A stretch of 64,000 nt of DNA. It comes from Syngnathus acus. Taxonomy: Eukaryota; Chordata; Actinopteri; Syngnathiformes; Syngnathidae. Positions 23,101 through 35,100 of this stretch are shown here, piece after piece (positions within the stretch are counted from its first letter, which is position 1; every line of letters starts with the position of its first letter). The stretch spans positions 15,487,976-15,551,975 of the forward strand of contig NC_051089.1 of assembly GCF_901709675.1 (NCBI RefSeq). Reading direction: 5' to 3'. Below the pieces are notes generated by a model. The model was not told where the DNA came from and made no database searches. It was given only the letters and a program-made list of their open reading frames with translations. The translations under genes were made by a program, and so were the position numbers.

Positions 23101-26100
23101 TTGCGAAAATGTGAAATTTTTTAAACGTGGTTATCTTAGGAATGTTGACAATCCTCCCCAGTGTGATTTGAGTGAGCTGAATAATGTAAATTTTAAACAG
23201 GAGCGATGTAAATGATAAAGTATAACTGAACTCACTGTCTTGCTCCCGTGATGTTTTTTGCTGTTTACCGGAGGTAATGCATGCGCCCTATAATGCGGTG
23301 TGACCTATGTGTGGATTAAGTACCAAGAATAGCCCCAAGGATTGACTCTGCGCCTTCTAGCCCGAAGCGCCTTATGGTGCGGAAAATGCGGTACAATATG
23401 TTTATAGAGCTGACCACAAACCAAACAATGCTCAAAAAGATGAAGCTGTAAAGTCTGTTAAGAAGGGTGAAACATGAACCACAACCCTATACACACATTT
23501 GTCTAAACAGTTAGTGACACAGGCTTCGGCTTGCGTTTAAGATTGGTTGAACATTCATGATAAATCACTTACGGGTTTTCCTTGGCTAACTCTTGGGCGA
23601 GGTGAATTGCCATGGGATCCCGGTCTAAGGCCAGGACTGTAACGTCAGAAACTGCTTCAAGTATTGCCTTGGTATGACCACCACCACCAAACGTCATGTC
23701 GAGGACCACCTACATGAGAGAACGTGAAAATATAAGATACACCATACATTGCAGGATTTATATTTCTAGTAAGCTCTGATTTATGGTGGATATCTTGGTT
23801 CATTTGGGATATACAAGACATCAATTGGAGAGACAATAAAATGTTTCATAATTGTATGTAAATTCAGTTTGCTATAGTTGTAAAGATTTGTCCTCAACAA
23901 GTAGAATGACAATTGACTTTCTTTAATAAACGTTAAAAACAGTTAGTGATCAGTGAGGGCCAATCGGCGTTGGGAACTAAAGAAATAAAGAAAATTAACA
24001 CTAAAAACAATGGACACACTCGAGCACAATGTGGTGATCAGTGATATAAAATCAATGCAGGACAAATGTCATGGCAGTTTGTGGGACCATAAAGTACATA
24101 ATGCTGTTTTGCTTTTGCTTTTTTTTGGCTGCATGTCAGGTGTGAGGTACTTGCGTGTGACGTGGCACCGGTAAGTTAATTCTGAACGGCGTTTGGCTGA
24201 CTCAGACCAACTGGGAGAGGCTGAAAACTCTGGAATGGAGGACAATGCCCACCTCCAGTCATTAGAGCCCTCAACGTCACTTGTTGTAACTGTGACCAGC
24301 ATGACACTAAGTTACCCATGGCACGCAGTTAGAAATATTGTTTGAAGCTATTAGTTTTTTAATTCTTTATTAAATGCACCATATGGAATATGACATGCTT
24401 CGCAGATCAATATCTTTATTAAGCTTAAGGATTACCAATCAATATGTTATAATGGACAATGACATCCAGTGAGTGAAATATGACGTAGTATTTCTAAAAA
24501 GAAAAAACAAGACTTCTTATACAAAGCAATTTTGGGTTTCTTTTGCGATTGTTTTAACGCGGTGACCAAATTCTGTAACCCAAAGTCCGCGTAAAATCGA
24601 CATTTAGGTGTATTTTGTGATCAATTTGGTTAGTCGTTGCAGTAATGCAGACTCTGCACCAGCCTGTCAAGGTGGAAGCTTAGGCAAGGCAATGCTATTA
24701 CTTTAATGGTCAAGCTACAATCCTACCCACACCTCTGGTCACAGATATAATGAGGTTCATTCTCTGTTAGAGATAGGTCAGAAGCTTGGTTGTAAATGGG
24801 GGGAGGGGGGCTCAGAACCAAGCTGCTGTTCCTCCACATTAAGAGAAGCCAGATGAAGTGATTTGGGTTTCTGGTAAGGGTGCCTCCTGGATGTGTCACT
24901 GGTAAGGAGAAGGCCCAATGAACAACCCAGGACATGCTGGAGAGACTATGTCTCTCCGGCAGGCCTGGGATTGCTTCAGGGTCCCCCCTGGAAAAAAGGC
25001 AGGGAAAAAGGAAATCTAAACTTCCCTGCTTAGATGCTTCCCACAACACCCAACACAAGATGAACAAGAAAAAAATGGAACAGCGATTTTCCTTTCATCT
25101 CCATATCAAGTTCATTTAAAAACGAGATTCAATTCGACGAATGAACATTTCTCGATTTACTCTTAAAGAAATGCTTCAAGGTGACATATCATGACTGAAC
25201 TCAACTGTCAGATACCTAAAGAAAAAAACATTTTGAAAAAAAATCAGCCATCCTAACTCTGATTTCATCTACTACAGAAATATTAAGTTATACAAATAAA
25301 AATAAACAGTTGTCTGATTAATTGACTTTTAAATGACAAGGAAATGCTCACAAAAACATTAAACATGTCAATCGATGGTGACGTGGAAGGTGGGCTGTGT
25401 GCGTGAATGTGTGAGGAAAGAAATGATCAATGGCGGTTCCCTCTCCTTTTCAGCGCACAGCAGCAGACAGGGGAGGGGGTGTGGGCTAGTGGGATGACTC
25501 ACACGCATAATGAACTTGCCTGTTGTGCTATTCAATACAAAAAAGGGAGAAGGAAAAGCAAAGAAGATATGCTTTTATAAAAACTTGATGACATTCCGTA
25601 AAGCGCCCATGAGACAAACTAGTTCATGACTGAAGTGTACAGTACTTGTCACAATATTTTTACACTTCTTCCATGAGATATGCCCAAAAGAACAAATGGA
25701 ACTTTGTTTATTTTACTGCTTTAAGTGGAAAAACAACAAAAACTCACTGTTTGTTATTTGTATTGCCGCTAAATGTGTATTCACATTTTCAATGTTGCAC
25801 CAAACAAGCTTGACCAGATTTGATACTGTCTAAACCCAAACAAATGCAACAACACAACGACACACATATTTAATGTTTGTAAGGCTTATTAGTAAGCTGT
25901 ACCTTAACAGTACCGTATTTTCCGGACTATAAGTCGCTCCAGGGTACAAGTCGCACCAGCCATAAAATGCATAATAAAGAAGAAAATAGTAATAAAAATA
26001 GAATAGAGGCAACAACAGGCTGAATATTTGTACGGTATGCTAACGTAACATGACACAAAAACAACGAACTGAGAACGTGCCTGACTTAACATATTAAGAG

Positions 26101-29100
26101 TTATTCAGATAGCTATAGCATAAATAACATGCTAACAAGTATACCAAACTATCCGTGTCACTCCAAATCACTAAATCCAATAAAATCTTCATCTTCTCTG
26201 TCACTTTTAAACAACTCTGCTAACTAAGGAGGTAGAAGATGCAGCGATTCCTCTTCTACGTGGCTTACGTCAGGCTCATCGTCAGTTGCAGTTCCAATTA
26301 TTCCACAGGCCTAGAGCGCCCTCATGCCGTTTAGTGTGAAAATAACATGTGAAATGATTTCACACATAAGTCGCACCCAAACTATGAAAAGAACTGCGAC
26401 TTATAGTCCGGAAAATACGGTATATTGCAGTGATGATAGTGATGGGATTTTTTTTGTCCAGAACTTTCAGTGTTTGTTTGTACAGATGTTGTAATGATGT
26501 TAGCCTGGTACCAGCTTGTCAGGCAGTACGTAATTGAATGCATATTGATTATGGCTGCTTGGGGGATTTCTGATAAAGTGGAAATTGGACAAAATGAATA
26601 TTACTTTTTATTGTTTGTTTTTATTGTTGTTCACAAGGAATTTACATTTAAGATTGGAAAATTAGAACACCCAGGTACTTGAATTCCGTGACAATTTGTA
26701 GTTTTTTCCTCTCACATTAATCAAGCTAATGACTGTAATGAACATTTTCTTCTTGATAAATGTTGTGTGATATCTGCCTTTGCCAGCAGAGGGAACAGGA
26801 GAGTTGGAGTGATGTGAGTGATGCAGTGAGGCTGCAAGGTGGTAGTATTTATATTGCAGGACACTTCAGCAGTCCTCTCACAGCATCATTAAAGACATTG
26901 TTCCGCATAATAGATTCTCACTTTGTATTTATAAATAGTATGGTTTATGGAAATCTATTTGGTCTAGGTGGAAAAAGAGGCCTGATTACAGCCCATCTTA
27001 TGGTTGAATTCATTAAAGGGAACGGGAACCTGAGAGAACCCAGAGTACTCACCTAAATCCTACCTGTGACTCCCAAGCCCAGGTCAGTTACAGTGAGGGA
27101 TCTAAAATGTCATTGAGAGGAGTTTTTTACAGATCTTGTTACACTAACGGACAGACCATTAGGGAGACAGAAACACCGGTGCAGGATCGCTTTTCTTGTC
27201 GCGTTCGTTGCCATGGCAAGAGCGAAGCTAACCGGTTTGCATTTCTTCTTCTGGTATACAGAGTTCATGGCAAGACAACTGGACATGAACTGGCACAAGA
27301 GGAATCATGGCGGGAATTGTGTTTTTTTTTAATAACATTATTTGGGTAGATTTACTGAAATACTTTGGACCGATAAATGATCAACTTTATTCTGGAGACA
27401 AATCTCGCTTGAAGCTGCCTTTCTAAAATTATATACGTACATAACCAGTTACATGTATTTACGTAAAATCAAACATAATTTTGTGTGGCTTTATTCCATT
27501 ATTGTAATGTCACAAACTATTTTAAACCTTTTCTAAAACAGGCAACTACTGCATACAGGCAAGTTTCATTTGTTTGACTACCGCTGCATAGACACACTGA
27601 TCACTTTTTTTGTTTATAAACATTTGGGAAAAAGCCTTTGTTTGCATTAGTCTTACAGGTAGGAGGCAGGTGAAAGGGATCTCCAAAACAGATGGTCATT
27701 GAATAGACAAACTGATGAAGACATGACAGCTTCCTACACTTCGTCTGTTAGACTTATGTGTATAGTGATCAGTAATGTCTCAGATGACTACCTGTGAAAA
27801 CTAAACATTCTGCTCGTGTATCAAAAATGAGCAAAGGAGTGAGTGAAAGATCCAGGAGCACAGACACATTGACACAACTCTTTTCTAGAAGGCAGCCCAA
27901 ACGGCAACTTGTATGTTTAGGGTAATCTTTCTTTTGTCAGCGGAATGCAATAAAGTTGCAACAAATACTTAAATTCCTCAGCTATTCAAGTGCTGTTTGC
28001 AGTCTTTTGGGAGACTTTGACTAGAATCGGTATTTGAGTGGGTTATGAGAAAACATGTCCATGCATGCATGCGAAGAAAAACATTTTCTTTAACTGCCTC
28101 CATAAACTCTAGACAGAACACAGTAAAGCTTGCCAGTATAAACTATCCATTTGCATTGTTATGTCATTTTCTTATCTTATTGACCAGCTGATGCATGTTT
28201 TTGTACTCGTAACCTATAGGTACTAAACAGTACTCACTAAAAATATGGGAAAGACATTTTTAGACTTATTTCCCACTGAGACAGTCGCAATTCCTAAGAA
28301 TCATTCTAACAAACAAATGATCATAGAAATGTCCAAATGTTTTACAAACTGTGAATCCTGGAAAAAAAAATACTACAACTAGCCATTTGTGAACTTGCCA
28401 ATTTATGAATACAAATGTATCGGATAGATAGAACAAAAGGCCATAAACTGCAACAGAAATACCGGAAGGATAACTTTGTTTTACAGCAAACAAGAAATAA
28501 GGTCAAATATGATGCAGAGCATCTATTCAAGATGATTATGCGCTTTTTGGGGCGAGCTATGAAAGATTTCTTTTAAGTGTGACACGCCTGTCAATAGAGT
28601 GTGCCAGCGAAACAATGCAAACTATATAAAGCTCAAGAGAAGATAGAAGTGAAAAGAGGGGGTGGAATCATCTAACTATATTCACAAAATGTAAAGAAGC
28701 ATCATGAAAGATGGCTTTCTCTCCTGAAGGTGAATTTCATGCCCCTACAGGAAGACAAAGGAAGAACAGGGCCAAGTCCATTAGGGAGAGCAAAGAGGAG
28801 TCGAGTTAAATGAAGGTTTCGTGGTGGAAGACATAGTAATAGGGAAAACACATCTAGAGGCATTTAGGAAGATGCGTCCAGTAGTTTGTAGCCCGGGTTG
28901 ACAAAAGCAATCTTAAATGAAAGGAACTAAAGGATGAGATGGGGGTGGCGGAGGTGGCTTCAGGGAGAAGGGCTTCACAGGGGGTGCTTCTTCGTGCTCC
29001 CATAGGATCAGATTTTTACTGAACTTGCCCTAGGCGTTACTAGCATGAACAGTTTGAGTACATTTTTTTATGTTTACAGTATGAAAGAGATGGTCCTGTA

Positions 29101-32100
29101 AACTGTGAAAAGGCATTCATGGATTAACAGATACTCAATGCATTATTTCATCTCATCTTAACATAAATGGTCACAGAAATAGTAATGAATGAGAAAATAT
29201 TGCCATTCATTAGGGTAGCAATCTACTGTATAGTACTCTATAGCAGTGGTCCCCAACCACCGGGCCGCGGACCGGTACCGGTCCGTGGGTCACTTGGTAC
29301 CGGGCCGCCAAGCCGCACAGAAAAAAAAAAAAATTATCGACGATCAATTAATTCAGGTCAAGACACTCGTCCCGGTCACGTGACATGTTTCCCCAGTCGA
29401 GCCCGCAAAGCTAATATGTGGCGACAGGCTAACTAACCAGGCAGTGAAGCATTCAAAACTGCTTCAACACATGGAGACCAAGCATCCTGCAATAAAAGAC
29501 AAACCTTAATCACTTCGGGTGTCATTGTCTCCGATTACGTCTAGATGGGACCGGCTCGTTTCTGAGAAACAAACTCAGTGCTCCCACTAATTCAACGTAA
29601 TGGTGAGTTTTATTTTTGTCATTTGTACTTGTTTTTATGTCAGTCGTATCATTTTATTTCATCGTATTTATATATTTATTATAAATGTATTATTTATTTA
29701 TTTATTTATATAAATGTATTATTTATTTATATAAATGCCGGTCCGCGAAAATATTTCTGACATGTAACCGGTCCGTGGCGCAAAAAAGGTTGGGGACCAC
29801 TGCTCTATAGTACAGCTATTTGAATGGCATAGGGACTGGTCTGGCCCATGAATAAAGAAAATCAGCGTATAGTATCTGACACCTATTAAAATGCATTTTT
29901 TAAAGACCCGAATTATTCTTCAAAAAAAAATTAAATCCATATTTTCATTATGATCATAAGCTTTCCTCATGATTCACTTTGGAAAATCACAGGCGTTTGC
30001 TGTTTATGGTTGGCCGTGTGACATCACTACATTTAAAGTAGCAACTATGGTTGGACTATTATAAATTCTACATTTGGATTATTTTTACTACAATAAGAAG
30101 ATGTAACTCTTTACATAAATGAGTAAAAACTAAGCACCAAAATACACTAACCTTGTTTTGAATAGATGGAACAGGTTTTCAGTTTTTTTAAATGCCTTCC
30201 CAGAACCTTAGCCTACAAACTTATGCACTACAAATGCTGGCCAATTAAAAGCAAACAAACATGATTTCAAATAAATGAATATCAGGCTTTTAAAACGTTT
30301 TGAGCAACATATCAGTCGTCACTTAAATGTTGTACAGAGGCTGAGATCAACCGGAGTCAAATTCCCTGTTTGGCATGCACAAACTTGGTCAATAAAGCTG
30401 ATTCTGATCTGGTGTAGCGCTATGCAAGTCTTATTATACAATTACTAGTTAGGGCTTTTTATTCCAGGAAATATGTATCACCGGGGAAATGACGAATTCA
30501 CTCGGAATGTCATGACTGCTCCACCCCCTGGTTCTTCTCCCCAAACTGCCCCTTATAGCTGGAGTACCCCAACAAGGACATGTTCCCCTTGAGGAACACA
30601 AGCTCCTTGAAGTTATGTAAACATAGCATTTTTGGTGATATAGCCTGGCAAAAAGAAAAAAAAGTTGTGATCTCATTATTTCACTGACCCACCCCAAGCT
30701 TTCCTTTCTTTCCCTCATCATCCATCCTTTTTCTTCCCCTCATACTTCGACTTCCTCTCTTACACCTTTGCTTCATTTATTCTTCTTTTCTTTTCACAAA
30801 TGTTTAACTCATCTGTTACAAACCCGCATGCCAGGGGCCATTTGAGACCTGCCAAATTGTATTTTGCAGTCCCCTACTTGAAAAGTGTAATGAGTGTTTA
30901 ATGGTCTTCAGTGTGTGTATGTTTTTTTTTTTCAAATTCAGAAAGTGAGCAGATGGAAAAAAATATTTAACAATAAATACTTTGCAGATTATGTAAACAT
31001 CAGCTAGTGAGGATATGCAGAATAAAACAAAATTTTGACATCTTGGGGTTAGCTCTTTTAAAATGCTGTTAAAGCCGTATCAACGTTGGATGGATGGATA
31101 AACTAATTAAAAGTAAAACTGCCATAGCCATTGCTGCCTTGAGCATTCAGATCATTAGATGTGTGGTAACACCGTGCCTGCATTTGAGAAGTGACAATTG
31201 CTTTCATCACAAAGCTGAGTGGTCAGTGAGTCTTCAGTGTTAAAGTTCACAGACTCCTTGCATTTGATAGTGTTCTGAAACCAGCAAATGCGCAGGTCGA
31301 CTTCACAGTCCTACATGGACCAGTCACAACATTATGCACTTGCACAATACAGTGAGATCCAGTAAAAATTATTCTGCCTTTAAGATAATAATATTCAGTT
31401 TTATTTGCAAGGAGCATTATCAGTTAAATAGTGTCATATTCAGTATTCTTTTTGACCATTTAAAACCATTTTCAATGGTCTTATTAACATGTCAGACATG
31501 CTTTGGTCAGACATCTTAGACAGTTCTTACTCCAGTGGTATTGGCTCATTTTAGGGGCAGAAGTGTAAAGCCCATTTTGTTAGACTGGTAATTACTCGGC
31601 AGGATCTTGCTAGCATGTTACTGCCAGCATTTGGCGTCTCCTATTCCAACTAACTATACAGTAATGGTTTGCAGTGGCAGACTACCTGTTTTTGCTGTAC
31701 CGTATTTTCCGGACTATAAGGCGCACCTTCAATGAATGGCCTATTTTAAAACTTTGTCCTTATATAAGGGGCACCGGACTATAAGGCGCACCATTAATGC
31801 ATCATGTCAGATTTCTAATCCAAATCCAATCATTCTCTATTTTATCTTTTTTATTTCAACTTCAGACGCAACAAATTACTTTATAAACATAAAATAATGG
31901 TCCATTGTCTTTTTGATTCATGATTCATAGTCTTCAGCGGGCCACTTATGATTGATTTCATGACACAATGCTTCGGGCCAGTTTAAATTTAGGAATTTGG
32001 TCCATATATAAGGCGCACAGGACTATAAGGCGCTCTGTCGGCTTTTGAGAAAATATTAGGTTTTTAGGTGCGCCTTATAGTCCGGAAAATACGGTATTAG

Positions 32101-35100
32101 TAGTATAGTGAGGAAAACAAGCAAGCCATGGACACATGGCCAAAACCGCCACGAGGGTCGCAGGTGTGCTACAGCCTATCCCAGCTGACTTTGGGCAGGA
32201 GGCGGGGGACACTGAACTGGTCGCTAGCCAATCGCAGGGCACATGTAGACAAACAACCATTCACACTCACAATCACACCTACGGACAATCTGGAGTGTTC
32301 AATCGGCCTACCATGCATGTTTTTGGAATTTTGGAGGAAACCGGAGTACCCAGGCGCGGGGAGAACATGCAAACTACACACGGGAAGGCCGGAGCTGGAA
32401 TCGAACCCTGCACGTCCGCACTGTGAGGAGGACGTGCTCATGAATCAATCACCGTGCCGGCAATATGACAAACTTAATAACAGAAAGCTTTGAGTGCAGA
32501 CACTGCTTTAACAATAAGTTTAAAAGTATGGCAGGAGAAAGAATGAACACAATGACAAGGAAACAAGAAAACTACCATTACTGGTTGAGGTGAGGGGTGT
32601 CATGTAAAGTCAAGCAGACATGCTCTGCCCAACCAAATTAGTCAGGAAACAGAGAAAGCAACAAGTGGGAGCACTTTAGCTGAGACGAACAGCACTTTCA
32701 GAGTGAAGCTGGTAATACAGATTGTGTTGGTCTCACAGATCGGTCAATGCCTCATATTTCTTCAAGGCTTTGCATAATGCTGCCTAATGAGTGATCTTTA
32801 ATGTACCGTATTTTCCGCCCTAAAAGGCGCACCGGGTTATAAGGCGCACCTTCAATGAACGGCCCATTTTAAAACTTTGTCCATATATAAGGCGCACCGG
32901 ATTATAAGGCGCATAAAATAGAAGCTATACTGCATCAAACTGAGGTTGACTAGGGTTGCGGTATGCATCCACTAGCCAATAACCAACGAGCCCTCTGTAA
33001 ACAATCGCGTTTCTCAAACGATCTCCTATAAAATGATCAGAACTGACTAAAGTTCGATCTAACGCATTGGTACTACTTACCTATGTTTCCCTTCCATATC
33101 GATCCGTAGATTTACTCGAAACATTAACAGAGCAGCCTATTTTGACATGAAATAGCCTGGTACGTATAGCAGCTATCGCAATAGGATTAGCCATCCGCAA
33201 AGTCTCACGAGCCTCAGCTCGCAATCTCCCATGAGCCTCAGCAAAGTGTAAACAATCGCGTTTCTCAAACGATCTCCTATAAAATGATCGGAACTGACTA
33301 AAGTTCGATCTAACGCATTGGTACTACCGTATTTTCCGCCCTAAAAGGCGCACCGGGTTATAAGGCGCACCTTCAATGAACGGCCCATTTTAAAACTTTG
33401 TCCATATATAAGGCGCACCGGCTTATAAGGCGCATAAAATAGAAGCTATACTGCATCAAACTGAGGTTGACTAGGGTTGCGGTATGCATCCACTAGCCAA
33501 TAACCAACGAGCCCTCTATAAACAATCGCGTTTCTCAAACGATCTCCTATAAAATGATCAGAACTGACTAAAGTTCGATCTAACGCATTGGTACTACTTA
33601 CCTATGTTTCCCTTCCATATCGATCCGTAGATTTACTCGAAACATTAACAGAGCAGCCTATTTTGACATGAAATAGCCTGGTACGTATAGCAGCTATCGC
33701 AATAGCATTAGCCATCCGCAAAGTCTCACGAGCCTCAGCGAAGTGTAAACAATCGCGTTTCTCAAACGATCTCCTATAAAATGATCGGAACTGACTAAAG
33801 TTCGATCCAACGCATTGGTACTACTTACCTATGTTTCCCTTCCATATCGATCCGTAGATTTACTCGAAACATTAACAGAGCAGCCTATTTTGACATGAAA
33901 TAGCCTGGTACGTATAGCAGCTATCGCAATAGCATTAGCCATCCGCAAAGTCTCACGAGCCTCACCTCGCAATCTCCCATGAGCCTCAGCAAAGTGTAAA
34001 CAATCGCGTTTCTCAAACGATCTCCTATAAAATGATCGGAACTGACTAAAGTTCGATCCAACGCATTGGTACTACTTACCTATGTTTCCCTTCCATATCG
34101 ATCCGTAGATTTACTCGAAACATTAACAGAGCAGCCTATTTTGACATGAAATAGCCTGGTACGTATAGCAGCTATCGCAATAGCATTAGCCATCCGCAAA
34201 GTCTCACGAGCCTCACCTCGCAATCTCCCATGAGCCTCAGCAAAGTGTAAACAATCGCGTTTCTCAAACGATCTCCTATAAAATGATCGGAACTGACTAA
34301 AGTTCGATCTAACGCATTGGTACTACTTACCTATGTTTCCCTTCCATATCGATCCGTAGATTTACTCGAAACATTAACAGAGCAGCCTATTTTGACATGA
34401 AATAGCCTGGTACGTATAGCAGCTATCGCAATAGCATTAGCCATCCGCAAAGTCTCACGAGCCTCACCTCGCAATCTCCCATGAGCCTCAGCAAAGTGTA
34501 AACAATCGCGTTTCTCAAACGATCTCCTATAAAATGATCGGAACTGACTAAAGTTCGATCCAACGCATTTGTACTACTTACCTATGTTTCCCTTCCATAT
34601 CGATCCGTAGATTTACTCGAAACATTAACAGAGCAGCCTATTTTGACATGAAATAGCCTGGTACGTATAGCAGCTATCGCAATAGCATTAGCCATCCGCA
34701 AAGTCTCACGAGCCTCACCTCGCAATCTCCCATGAGCCTCAGCAAAGTGTAAACAATCGCGTTTCTCAAACGATCTCCTATAAAATGATCGGAACTGACT
34801 AAAGTTCGATCCAACGCATTTGTACTACTTACCTATGTTTCCCTTCCATATCGATCCGTAGATTTACTCGAAACATTAACAGAGCAGCCTATTTTGACAT
34901 GAAATAGCCTGGTACGTATAGCAGCTATCGCAATAGCATTAGCCATCCGCAAAGTCTCACGAGCCTCACCTCGCAATCTCCCATGAGCCTCAGCAAAGTG
35001 TAAACAATCGCGTTTCTCAAACGATCTCCTATAAAATGATCGGAACTGACTAAAGTTCGATCTAACGCATTGGTACTACTTACCCTATGTTTCCCTTCCA

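Larger units (their letters stand above)
15154..23572 (-). other. METTL15: METTL15 intron 3
   Basis: 8.4 kb. It holds a solo LTR (15428-15764), an L2-like LINE with a readable active site (about 17165-18350), a CA microsatellite with a palindrome (19665-19762), a pogo/Tigger fragment joined to a LINE 5' end (20010-20800), and a TA-flanked MITE (22508-23391). I see nothing in 15770-17160, 18360-19660 and 20810-22500 apart from one CTCF-like motif at 21478. Confidence 0.6.
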
